A DNA stretch of 64,000 nt from Arthrobacter sp. KBS0703 (GTDB lineage: Bacteria > Actinomycetota > Actinomycetes > Actinomycetales > Micrococcaceae): positions 2,914,001 through 2,978,000 of the forward strand of contig NZ_MVDG02000001.1 in NCBI RefSeq assembly GCF_002008315.2, in the 5' to 3' direction. The translations under genes were made by a program, and so were the position numbers. The notes below the pieces were generated by a model that was not told the DNA's origin, searched no databases, and saw only the letters and a program-made list of their open reading frames with translations. Positions within the stretch are counted from its first letter, which is position 1; the number at the start of each line of letters is the position of its first letter. Shown in pieces: positions 1 to 7,599 of this stretch.

Positions 1-113
1 TCACTGAGAGTAGTGGGTGTGCCGGCGCCCTCGGCGAGCAAGAGGTCGAGCATCCGGCGTCGGGTGGGGTCCCCGATCGCTGACCAAAGGTCGTCGTCGA
101 CTGCGATGCTCAT
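1..113 (-). CDS. ArsR-family regulator, N-terminal part (cut by window edge)
   Basis: Only the first 37 codons are inside the window. The start MSIAVDDDLWSAIGDPTRRR followed by MLDLLLAEGAGTPTTLS is the classic opening of an ArsR winged helix (helix 1 plus the DPTRR turn). The ATG overlaps the stop of the upstream SRPBCC gene as ATGA, so the two are translationally coupled. ArsR/SRPBCC pairs are common in actinobacteria. Here the SRPBCC gene comes first, so the regulator would control its own operon through the paired operators near 591-650. The DNA-binding helix and C-terminus are outside the window. Confidence 0.8.
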   Translation of the reverse strand, partial: MSIAVDDDLWSAIGDPTRRRMLDLLLAEGAGTPTTLS

Positions 114-574
114 GGCGTCGACACCAACCTGTTGATGTAGTTGCCGAGGCTGGGCACGAAGATGTCCCAACCCCGAACATGGTCGGCGTATGCCGCTTCG
201 AGGACCGCGATCTCCCATCCCTTCTCTCGGAAGCCGGTCTCTTTCAGTTGGACCACTGTGCCCGTGCCGGACGGCACGAGCTCGAAGGTGACCAGCAACG
301 AGTTCGTAGGGGTGGCCACGGCTGCATCATCGTAGACCCACCGGAACGAGAACAAGCGGGGCGGTTCCGCTTCGACAACAGTGAGCGGCTGGATATGCGG
401 CTCTGGTGTATCCCTGCCCCATGCGATCTCGGCGACCGCGCCCGGGGTCGCCGAGATATCGGTCTCCGCGCCGTTCCACCACTCCCTGATGTGCTCTGGA
501 CTGCTGATTACCTCGAAGACGATCTCTGGGGACGCGTCGACGTAGATCTCTCGCTCGATGCTTCCAAATTCCAT
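110..574 (-). CDS. SRPBCC (AHSA1-like) domain protein
   Basis: About 154 aa when started at the ATG before EFGSIEREIYVD. The protein is one START/Bet v1-like SRPBCC fold: opening strand REIYVDASPEIVFEVIS, the WWNGAETDI turn, and the C-terminal helix AYADHVRGWDIFVPSLGNYI. These domains form a hydrophobic cavity; the ligand cannot be told from sequence. The start is chosen because the domain begins there and a purine-rich GGGAAG lies just upstream; upstream in-frame ATGs would add a low-complexity extension running through the operators. It is coupled to the downstream ArsR gene by an ATGA overlap. Confidence 0.75.
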   Translation of the reverse strand: MEFGSIEREIYVDASPEIVFEVISSPEHIREWWNGAETDISATPGAVAEIAWGRDTPEPHIQPLTVVEAEPPRLFSFRWVYDDAAVATPTNSLLVTFELVPSGTGTVVQLKETGFREKGWEIAVLEAAYADHVRGWDIFVPSLGNYINRLVSTP

Positions 575-590
575 GAGCTTCCCGCTTTCT

Positions 591-650
591 GCAACGTTTG
601 GTTGCAGATCAATGTATCTCAGGCCGATTCGTTGCGCAACCATTAGTTGC
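591..650 (-). promoter_or_regulatory. Twin GCAAC-N5-GTTGC operators of the SRPBCC/ArsR pair
   Basis: Two perfect inverted repeats of form GCAAC-N5-GTTGC occur at 591-605 and 636-650, with centres 45 bp apart (about four helical turns). They lie immediately upstream of the SRPBCC-ArsR gene pair. A third palindrome, GTTGCGCAAC, at 631-640 overlaps the second. This is the geometry expected of an autoregulatory dimer-binding site; assignment to this ArsR protein is inferred from position. Confidence 0.6.
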
Positions 651-884
651 TTGTATTTTTCTAAGCCCTGGCCACTGTTACACCGACCCATCCGAGAGCC
701 GACCGAGTAAGGAACAGGCGGCCTCCCAGAAAAAGGGTGCCCGTATGCCGGTCCTCCAAGGGCCGTCGCCAAACCTCAACAAAGGTTCTTCAGGATTCCC
801 ACCGTTCGGCAGTTCTTGGATTCCGGCATGACCCCCCGGCCCAAAACTGCCCGGCGAAGGTGCCCTAAACGCTACACACCAGGT

Positions 885-912
885 TGTCTCAAAACCCTTG
901 TGTTTAGAGGCG
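885..912 (+). repeat. Left transposon-end motif TGTCTCAAAACCC
   Basis: TGTCTCAAAACCCTT at 885 reads inward to the nuclease/transposase block. It matches TGTCTCGAAACCCTT at 9184 and TGTCTCGAAACCC read leftward from 6557. It is followed by GTTTAGAGGCG (902-912), whose exact complement CGCCTCTAAAC lies at 2074-2084 on the other side of the nuclease gene. It is proposed as the left end of the element with its right end near 4745. No clear target duplication was found. Confidence 0.5.
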
Positions 913-920
913 CGGTGGTA

Positions 921-2030
921 TCAAGACACTGAGTCAGCCCTGTAGGTAAGGATCTTCAGCGCATCGACCATCTTCTGGATTGAATCGTTTGATAAGTCGG
1001 AAAGCGGTACATTCGGTTTTCGGCTGGCGAATCTGCTGGACCGGAGGTTCAGTGCGACATCCCGAAGGGCAGGGATGTCTTCGAGTTGCGTGAGGAACTG
1101 GTCCAGCACGGGGGAGTCAGGTACTCCTTCGTCCGACATCTTCGACATCCGGGTGAAGTTGAATTCCACTGATGATCCCTGTCCACTGAAGTAGAAGATG
1201 GAAACTGTTCCAAGCTGGGTGTTGCTGGGGCCAAAAATCGGCAGGCTTCCAGCGGGGTTCACCGTCTTGGAACCGAGGAACGACAATCCGGCCGAGCGTG
1301 CCGTCGCCAAGAATAGCTCGAACCGGTCGACGTTCCCACTGTCATACTCCTGCAGCCATGAACGGATGCTGTCTGCATCCCAGGCAGTAAGGTCACGTTT
1401 AACCGGAACAGACTTGGCTTCTGCCAGTTCCTGCCCATAGACATGCGGCATCAGGATCTCGACCTCCCCTTGCTTGAGTCGAGAATATTCGACAGCAATG
1501 ACCGATGTTGCAGGCCCCGCCATGACATTGGGGTATTCGATCATTCTCTTTAACGGCGGGTTAATGCGGTCAACGGCGAGAACGATCCTGAACCTGCCCT
1601 CCGCCAGGTTCATCGCGAAGGAATCTCTCAGAGAAAATCCTTCCGCTGCATCATCGGGGTCCAGCGGGCGGGATGTGCGAGTACGCCATTGCGTAGCGAA
1701 CTCGTCGACATCCATTTTCCAGAGACGAGATGCGTAGTCGAACATCTGTCCCACGACCTCGCGCCTTATTTGCGGGTTAGAGGCCAATTTGCACTCCACT
1801 AACGTCAACTCCCCCGTCCAGTCCACGACGACAATATCGGCAGGACCAGCCTCCGACTGGAACTCACGACAGGTCCTGGCAGCTGCGCTAACTCCGGGAA
1901 TGAGCTCCGGGTGTGATGCCAAGATCCCCTGCAGCTCAGACTCCAACGCGTAGCCGGCATCGGCTGGCTCCAGCCAAGACCCGTCGCCCTGCCGAATGAG
2001 TAACCCAGCCATGTCTACCGACCCTTCCAT
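921..2030 (-). CDS. PD-(D/E)XK nuclease-like protein, transposon cargo
   Basis: About 369 aa (363 if started at the second ATG, 2012, which has AAGGG upstream). The N-terminal third carries a PD-(D/E)XK nuclease core: an acidic helix LESELQGIL, then ADIVVVD, then VECK after a short strand, followed by the helix REVVGQMFDYA. This arrangement (E...D...ExK) is typical of RecB-like and NucS-like endonuclease folds. The remaining 230 residues are not recognised. The gene lies between an 11-bp inverted repeat (902-912 and 2074-2084) inside a transposon, downstream of its transposition genes, so it is probably cargo. A DNA-targeting role such as defence is possible but unproven. Confidence 0.6.
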   Translation of the reverse strand: MEGSVDMAGLLIRQGDGSWLEPADAGYALESELQGILASHPELIPGVSAAARTCREFQSEAGPADIVVVDWTGELTLVECKLASNPQIRREVVGQMFDYASRLWKMDVDEFATQWRTRTSRPLDPDDAAEGFSLRDSFAMNLAEGRFRIVLAVDRINPPLKRMIEYPNVMAGPATSVIAVEYSRLKQGEVEILMPHVYGQELAEAKSVPVKRDLTAWDADSIRSWLQEYDSGNVDRFELFLATARSAGLSFLGSKTVNPAGSLPIFGPSNTQLGTVSIFYFSGQGSSVEFNFTRMSKMSDEGVPDSPVLDQFLTQLEDIPALRDVALNLRSSRFASRKPNVPLSDLSNDSIQKMVDALKILTYRADSVS

Positions 2031-2187
2031 GCGGTCCCCATGGCCCCCCGAGCATTTACCAATCCAAACATCACGCCTCTAAACGGCAACCATCGCAATC
2101 TAACTCTGCTCGGTCAAGATCTCGTCAAGGCAGGAGACGTGTGGACTTCGGCGCTTTTTGGCGGTGTTTTGTTGGCGCTCTTTGTCG

Positions 2188-2600
2188 TTAGTTGCCGATG
2201 ACGAGGGTGCTGGCGGCTGCTTCGATGACGTCGTCGGTGATGGTTTCGAGTTGGTTGATCTTCAGTACACGGGTGATCTGGGGGAAGAGCCGTTCGAGGA
2301 GCCGGAAGTTCCCGCGGGTGATCCGTTCGATCGCGGCGATTGCCTGGGCGTCAGTGAAGTCGTCCGGGTCGAGTGATCGGCCGAGCCGTTTCCAGTGCCG
2401 ATCGAGGACGAACAAGAGCTCGTCGCGACCGAGTGCCCTGTAGCGGTGGGAAAAGCCGAGACGGCTGTAGAGCTGAGGGTAGTGGCGGAATCGTTGGTCG
2501 ATGCCGGGCATGCCGATGAGGATGATCCCGAGATGGGTGCGGTCGTGGTTGTCGCGGAACGCCGGTGTTCTTTGGTCACGATGAATGGCTGGTCCATCAT
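2188..2600 (-). pseudogene. tniB: TniB/MuB-like transposition ATPase, internally deleted
   Basis: The gene starts with MMDQPFIVTKEHRR at 2600, and its ATG overlaps the transposase stop (ATGA), as expected for a tniA-tniB pair. After about 14 residues the reading frame is lost. A second frame then continues with GIILIGMPGIDQRFRHYPQLYSR and a normal C-terminal AAA lid ending at 2188. The whole Walker A region and most of the ATPase core are missing, so a deletion with a frame change has removed several hundred bases. The product cannot be a working target-selection ATPase, and the element would need help from another copy to move. Confidence 0.75.
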
Positions 2601-3982
2601 TCGTCCTCTTCGTAGGTGCGAAGCCGCGGCCGGCGGCGCGGTGGTTCAGGGGTTCGGGGTTGTTCGCGGACGGCAATGATCGGGATGCGGTCGTTGATGG
2701 TGCGGCGCAGTTCGCGCCGGCGTGCGCGGCGTGCGGCTTCGACGTCCCGCAGACTTAGCCGGAGATTCGGGTGGTCCTCGTCGATGGCGGTGCAGATGAA
2801 GGTGGCGTGGTCGTAGACGCGGATCTCGGAGATGTCGCGGGGGTCGTAGCGGATGGTGATGGTGCGCCCGACGAATGGTGCCAGGGTGGGCGAGAGGTAG
2901 CGCTGGCCTTGGAAGTGGATGCCGTCGCGTTGCACGACGCGGTTCTTCGGGACGGTGAGGAGGAGACCGTCGAGTTCTTCGAGGGTGTCGGGCATGCGTG
3001 GAAGCCAGCCGTCAGCGACCCAGGCGTCGCGGGGTGATGTGCCGAGTTCGCTGTGTGTCCGGTCGTTGTACGTGGTGATGAATGCCCCGATCTCGCCGTC
3101 GAGTGCGGGCAGGTCGAGTGCGGGCTGCGGTGTGCGGGTTCCGGGTCCCAGGCGTCCTGGCAGCGCGGCGAGCACTTCGGTGTTGATCGTTCCGAAGAAA
3201 CGCTCGATCTTGCCGCGGCCTTGAGGCCGGCCGACGGTGGAGTGGATGGTTCGGATGTGCAACGCGACGGCGGTGCGTTCAAGGTGGTGGCTGGTGAAGT
3301 CGGAACCGTGGTCGACGTGCAGGATGTCGGGCAGTCCGCACATCACCCAGGACGGGTTCTGTTTGCGCCAGATCGCCTGCCGCAGTGCGAGTGCTGTGTT
3401 CAGGGCTGAGGGTGCGCCGCTAAAGACGGTGTAGCCGCAGATTGCCCGGGAGTAGTCGTCCATCACGGCGGTCAGCCAGGGGCGGTCCGGTTTGCCGTTG
3501 GCGCCGATGATGAGGATGTCGAGCTCGGTGTGGTCTGCCTGCCAAATCTGGTTCGGCCGTTCGGCGCGCCGGCGGTACACGAGTTCGTGCCGATCACGGT
3601 ATGAGGCCGGTCCCTCCAGGGCGAGGGTGACGAGCCCGGGGTCCAGGGCCGTAACGATGTCCCGGACAGTTGAATAGCCTGGCGCCGGGGCATTCCTTTG
3701 TCGGGCGTCGGCGACGGCGAGCCGGTGCAGTGTCGCAAGGCTCGGGCGCGGTTTCGTCAGAGCGAGCCGTTCGATGAAGGCCAAGGTCTCCGATGCCGTG
3801 CGGCGCGTGCCGGCATCGACGCGGGTCCGCGGGTCCAGCGCTGCGATGCCACCTTCCTGGAACAACCGGTGCCAGCGCTCCAGCGTGCGCAGGCTGACCT
3901 TCGTTTCCCGGGCCAGCTCCGCGAGTGGGATGTCATCTTCGACGTGCAGTCGAAGGATCCGCCACCGCTCCGCGCCGTCCAT
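2597..3982 (-). CDS. tniA: Mu/Tn402-type DDE transposase
   Basis: 461 aa. The N-terminus holds helix-turn-helix units (LAELARETKVSLRTLERWHR, about residues 20-40). The rve/RNase H catalytic core follows with WQADHTELD (Asp about 150), HVDHGSDF (Asp about 224) and GKIERFFG (Glu about 260): a DD35E triad. The C-terminal part resembles the Mu transposase beta-barrel. The protein would cut and join element ends with the help of the TniB ATPase. It starts 7 bp after the serine recombinase and overlaps the tniB remnant by ATGA, giving the order recombinase, transposase, ATPase. It appears intact although its ATPase partner is broken. Confidence 0.88.
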   Translation of the reverse strand: MDGAERWRILRLHVEDDIPLAELARETKVSLRTLERWHRLFQEGGIAALDPRTRVDAGTRRTASETLAFIERLALTKPRPSLATLHRLAVADARQRNAPAPGYSTVRDIVTALDPGLVTLALEGPASYRDRHELVYRRRAERPNQIWQADHTELDILIIGANGKPDRPWLTAVMDDYSRAICGYTVFSGAPSALNTALALRQAIWRKQNPSWVMCGLPDILHVDHGSDFTSHHLERTAVALHIRTIHSTVGRPQGRGKIERFFGTINTEVLAALPGRLGPGTRTPQPALDLPALDGEIGAFITTYNDRTHSELGTSPRDAWVADGWLPRMPDTLEELDGLLLTVPKNRVVQRDGIHFQGQRYLSPTLAPFVGRTITIRYDPRDISEIRVYDHATFICTAIDEDHPNLRLSLRDVEAARRARRRELRRTINDRIPIIAVREQPRTPEPPRRRPRLRTYEEDE

Positions 3983-3989
3983 TCGGCAG

Positions 3990-4586
3990 CTACATCTTGG
4001 TGCTCTCGCTGGTTGCGAGGGCCTGTTGGTGACGGTAAAGCGTTGCCCGGCTCCACCCGACGAGCCGGGCTGCTTCCTCGGCGGTGCGGCCCTTGGCCCG
4101 CGCGTCGGTCACGATCCGAAGCTTGTCGGCTATCACGACAGGATCAGAGAGTGGCCGACCGAACCGGGTTCCGCCCTGCCGCGCCGCGGCAATGCCCGCG
4201 TTCACGCGTTCGACGATCAGCTCCCTCTCGTACTCGGCCAAAGTCGCAAGCATGTTCAGCATCAGACGGCCCGACGTTGTTGTGGGGTCAATCCCGTCTG
4301 AAATGGATCTCAGGTACACACCGCGTTCCCGCAGCAGATTCACTGTGTTCAACACATCGATCAAGGACCGGCCGAGCCGGTCCACCCGCCACACGACAAC
4401 CGTGTCACCCGGCTCCACATACGCAAGGAGTTTCTTCATCCCGGGCCGCTCAATGGCTGCCTTGCTTCCGGACGTGACGTCAGCGAAAACATCACGCTTC
4501 TGGATCCCGGCATCGACAAGAGCATCGAGCTGCAGCTTCGCGTCCTGGCCCGACGTACTCACACGCGTATACCCAAGTTGTCTCAC
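3990..4586 (-). CDS. Serine recombinase (resolvase/invertase family)
   Basis: 198 aa from a GTG start (VRQLGYTRVSTSGQD). The catalytic Ser is residue 10 and the Arg pair lies in VVWRVDRLGRSL. The long E helix (LMLNMLATLAEYERELIVERV) and a C-terminal Hin-type HTH (RTAEEAARLVGWSRATLYRH) complete a standard small resolvase. It probably resolves cointegrates, as TniR does in Tn402-like elements. Earlier ATGs would add a non-conserved tail running through the repeated end motifs, so the GTG is preferred. TGTCTC-like repeats just upstream may include its res site. Confidence 0.88.
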   Translation of the reverse strand: MRQLGYTRVSTSGQDAKLQLDALVDAGIQKRDVFADVTSGSKAAIERPGMKKLLAYVEPGDTVVVWRVDRLGRSLIDVLNTVNLLRERGVYLRSISDGIDPTTTSGRLMLNMLATLAEYERELIVERVNAGIAAARQGGTRFGRPLSDPVVIADKLRIVTDARAKGRTAEEAARLVGWSRATLYRHQQALATSESTKM

Positions 4587-4745
4587 CCGGCCATTGTGCC
4601 TCAGAAACCCCCGGGCGGCACCCGCCTGAGACGATCCACGGTGAGACATCTTTCCAAGACATGGGCCGGCCCGGCACGACGCCGATTCTTTAGACCCTCC
4701 AAGACACGACATCAGTGTCTCGGAAAGCTGTTGATTTACAAGACA
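4579..4745 (-). repeat. Right transposon end: clustered TGTCTC/TGTCTT motifs
   Basis: Upstream of the recombinase are several copies of a short motif. Reading leftward these are TGTCTTGTAAATC from 4745, TGTCTTGGAGGG from 4706, TGTCTTGGAAAG from 4661 and TGTCTCACCG from 4648. Reading rightward they are TGTCTCGGAAAG at 4716 and TGTCTCACCC at 4579. Iterated short end repeats are typical of Mu, Tn7 and Tn402-like termini, and some may serve as recombinase sites. The outermost copy (4745) is the proposed right boundary. No 5-bp duplication matching the left end was found. Confidence 0.5.
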
Positions 4746-4857
4746 CGGGCGATGAACGCTGGCGGCATGCAGGCCTCATCCGGCCCCGACCGTAGGGTGT
4801 CACCTGCCGTGAGTCCTCCTGCACCTGCCTAACACGGCGCCGGCCATGACGGCGACT

Positions 4858-6033
4858 CTATGGGCAGAGCTCGTCCAGGGTCTCCTGCAGGGCCGAGGCC
4901 ATCTGACGGTCCCACAGGTTGATCTTGTCTTGAGTTCCGGGATCTTCAAGGGGTGTGGGCATCGGTGGTGGGATTAGGGTCATGGTGGCCTGGTACCGGC
5001 CATCGGTGCTGGCGACCGACGCGGTGCGGTAGGTCCAGAATCCCCCCTTGCCGCCGTATCGATAGGAACCATCGCATCCCTGATTCCACTTCCAAAGCCC
5101 CAGGCCGTACAGCGGCATTGCCTCGGTCTTGGTCATCGCCTGCAGTGACTCTTTGGACACCAAGTCTCCCCGGAATAGGGCGGCGAAGAAGTCATTGACA
5201 TCCGACATAGTGGAGATAGCTCCATAGGCCGGTGACCCCAGAACTCCTGGCACTTTTGTCATATCAAGGCGTTCATTCCTGTAATCGATGTAGCCACGAA
5301 TTACGTTGGATTCAGCGACTGCAGCACTATCAAGGGAAGTGTGCTTCAGTTTCAACGGCTCAATCACGTCTTGGCGCAGCACCTCAGGGTACGGCCGCCC
5401 ACGTAGCTTTTCCACGAGCTGGCCGAGCACCACGTAATTTGAATCGGAATACCGGAAAAACCCCACGTCCCGGGAATCCCACGGCAGTTGACCCGTCAGT
5501 TCCAATGCGCGTTCTGAAGTGATGTCTTCCGTCATTAGGCGGGGGACGTCGTCGGCGGTCTTTTCAGTGACCTCCTCGAAGGAGTGCATGCCCGACGTGT
5601 GCCCCAGAAGCTGGCGGACGGTTATCGGGCCAGGCGGCTTAAGGACCGTCGTGAAACTCTCTAGGATGCCGTTCACCGGATCATCCAGACCGATCCGGCC
5701 GTCTTCCACAAGCTTCATGACCGAGACCGCAGTCATGGACTTGGTAACACTGGCGATAAATACCTGGTCCTGCGGCGTCGCGGCCTCTTTGGACTCAAGA
5801 TTTCGGACGCCATAGGCCCGGGACCACGACCCTCCCGGCCACCTGACTTCCGCCACCACGGCCACCGAGCCCTGCTCCGCGAACGTGCGCATCGTGTTAT
5901 CGATGGACCTGGTGGGCGGCGGCGCGGCGTCAAAAGATGTCGGGGCCGGAACCGGCTCCGAGTAGGTGCACGCGCTGAGGATCAGCACCGCTCCGGCCAG
6001 TCCACCAAGAAAGGGTAAAAAGGACGTTTTCAT
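4858..6033 (-). CDS. Lipoprotein serine hydrolase (beta-lactamase/DD-peptidase family)
   Basis: 391 aa from the ATG of MKTSFLPFLGGLAGAVLILSAC, which is a lipoprotein signal peptide with lipobox LSAC. The mature part is a class C beta-lactamase-like serine hydrolase: SVTK provides the SxxK nucleophile and RYSDSNY the YxN-type motif, and HTSGM is the usual landmark between them. Likely substrates are peptidoglycan peptides or esters; beta-lactam hydrolysis cannot be claimed. It is attached to the outer face of the membrane. It lies alone between transposon-end motifs (4745 and 6514-6557), so it may be accessory cargo. Confidence 0.8.
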   Translation of the reverse strand: MKTSFLPFLGGLAGAVLILSACTYSEPVPAPTSFDAAPPPTRSIDNTMRTFAEQGSVAVVAEVRWPGGSWSRAYGVRNLESKEAATPQDQVFIASVTKSMTAVSVMKLVEDGRIGLDDPVNGILESFTTVLKPPGPITVRQLLGHTSGMHSFEEVTEKTADDVPRLMTEDITSERALELTGQLPWDSRDVGFFRYSDSNYVVLGQLVEKLRGRPYPEVLRQDVIEPLKLKHTSLDSAAVAESNVIRGYIDYRNERLDMTKVPGVLGSPAYGAISTMSDVNDFFAALFRGDLVSKESLQAMTKTEAMPLYGLGLWKWNQGCDGSYRYGGKGGFWTYRTASVASTDGRYQATMTLIPPPMPTPLEDPGTQDKINLWDRQMASALQETLDELCP

Positions 6034-6569
6034 GACGCCGCCAGACGATGAAGCCAAAAAGCCTGAAGGACGGGCCGCACCTGCGCCGCCCCCGGTCAAG
6101 GGCTGCCTCGGCGCACTAGCCCCAGCGCCTTAATTTTAGATACCTAGCCCTGTCTGGTCGAGGTGGGTTTGGCCCACCTGTCATCGAGCACGCAGGGCGG
6201 TGCGCGTGGCCGGAGAGGGTGTGCGGGCAAACTGGAGGTGTCTGGCTTCGGCTGACTCGCTGGCGGGCAAACTTGGAACTTCAACCGGACCAAGACACGT
6301 CGACAGCGGAGGGGGCCGAAGCCGATAAGTGAATCAGCTTCAGTCGGCACAGGGCCCCATAATCTTGTACCGGCCGAGGGGACGATTCTCAACGAACGAT
6401 CCCCTATCGGACCACCACCCCGGGCGCCAAATAGCGCCGCAAAAAGACCGCCATTTACCGCCGAAAGTCACAGCAGGAGACGACTGTCGGGTCCCCCAAC
6501 TTGAGCGCTAGGCCGTCTCGCAACCTTAGCGTTTTGAGACAGATGGGTTTCGAGACACCGGGTTACGTC
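6034..6569. other. Gene-free stretch with a pair of inverted TGTCTC motifs
   Basis: No convincing gene was found in these 536 bases. The first part should carry the promoter of the serine hydrolase. At 6513-6557 there is a tight cluster: CGTCTCGCAACCTTAGCG reading right, TGTCTCAAAACGCTAAGG reading left from 6541, and TGTCTCGAAACCC reading left from 6557. AACCTTAGCGTTTTGAGACA therefore forms a near-palindrome. It looks like a relic or mini-derivative of the neighbouring transposon's ends. Confidence 0.5.
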
Positions 6570-7457
6570 TTAACCTGCCTGACCAAGTCCTGCCTTCGGT
6601 GCCGCTGCCAGTGTCAGCGATGGGCGAACTAGTCGGGTGAGGGCTGTGGCCGCTTCGCTCTCGGGTTCTGCTGTGTAAGTGAGGATGCGGTGCCCGGAGT
6701 CATCGGGCAGGGTCAGGACTTCGAATCCGAGCTCCAATGTGCCGATCTGGGGGTGCTCAAGGGTTTTCCGCCCGGACATGCAGCTCTCGACTGGGTGCTC
6801 TGCCCACATCGTCGCGAAGTCCGGGCTCTTGAGGGTCAGTTCACCAACCAGCGCTGCCAGCTCGGTGTCATCGGCGAACCGGCCGGAGAGCAGCCGCAAC
6901 GAAGCGACGGCACGCTTAGCTTCGGTGCGCCACTGCGGGTAAAGGCTGCGCGTGGCCTCGTCCATGAAGAGCAACTTGGTCATGTTCGGGCGCCCCGTCG
7001 CAGAGTCCGGGGCGTCGAAGCTCAGGTGGGAAGCGACGAGTCTGTGCCCCGTCTGGTTCCAGGCCAGAACCTCCGTCCGTTTGCCCAGTACCACCGATGG
7101 GACACCGCCCATGGAATCAACCAGGCGCTTTGTTCCGGGCCGGACCTGATCCGGCTTGCTACTTACCGTCTTGGGTGTGCGGCGCTTGGCCCCGGACAGG
7201 TCCGTGAGGTGTTTGCGCTCGACCTCGGTCAGGGCCAGGGCTCGGACCAGCGAGTCGATGACGGCGTCGGAGGCATTCACATGCTGTCCCTGTTCGAGCC
7301 GGGCGTAGTAGGTCACGCTCATTCCTGCCAGCATGGCGACCTCTTCACGGCGCAGCCCGGGTACACGCCGGCTTCCGTAGTCCATCAGGCCCGCATCTGC
7401 CGGGGTGAGCGAAGCCCGGCGTTTGCGCAGGAAGTCGCCCATCGCTGATTCATTCAT
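6570..7457 (-). CDS. XRE-family regulator with MmyB-like ligand domain
   Basis: 295 aa. The N-terminal HTH has the usual actinobacterial pattern FLRKRRASLTPADAG, then RRVPGLRREEVAMLAGMSVTYYARLEQG. The C-terminal part (VLGKRTEVLAWNQTGHRLV onwards) is the PAS-like MmyB domain that binds small ligands. The gene is divergent from the DHA2 exporter at 7600, and a perfect palindrome sits between them. The simplest reading is a repressor of the exporter that releases DNA on binding an exported compound. Confidence 0.85.
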   Translation of the reverse strand: MNESAMGDFLRKRRASLTPADAGLMDYGSRRVPGLRREEVAMLAGMSVTYYARLEQGQHVNASDAVIDSLVRALALTEVERKHLTDLSGAKRRTPKTVSSKPDQVRPGTKRLVDSMGGVPSVVLGKRTEVLAWNQTGHRLVASHLSFDAPDSATGRPNMTKLLFMDEATRSLYPQWRTEAKRAVASLRLLSGRFADDTELAALVGELTLKSPDFATMWAEHPVESCMSGRKTLEHPQIGTLELGFEVLTLPDDSGHRILTYTAEPESEAATALTRLVRPSLTLAAAPKAGLGQAG

Positions 7458-7489
7458 GTCCCCGAGTATTCACGAACAATGAAGAACCT

Positions 7490-7512
7490 GGGTAGCACTG
7501 CCAGTGCTACCC
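7490..7512. promoter_or_regulatory. 23-bp perfect palindrome between XRE and MFS genes
   Basis: GGGTAGCACTG (7490-7500) and CAGTGCTACCC (7502-7512) are exact complements around a single central C. The site lies in the 142-bp gap between two divergent genes and is the probable operator of the XRE/MmyB regulator. Confidence 0.7.
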
Positions 7513-7599
7513 ACAACTCGGCGTAGCTGTTCCTGTCACGGCTCGGCAGGGTGGAGAGGAAACCCCGCCCATGCACCTAGTGATTGGATACCTTCCGCG

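Noticed and set aside
885..4745. Target-site duplication proving the transposon borders
   Set aside because: The five bases outside the proposed ends (CAGGT and CGGGC) do not match; the borders remain provisional.
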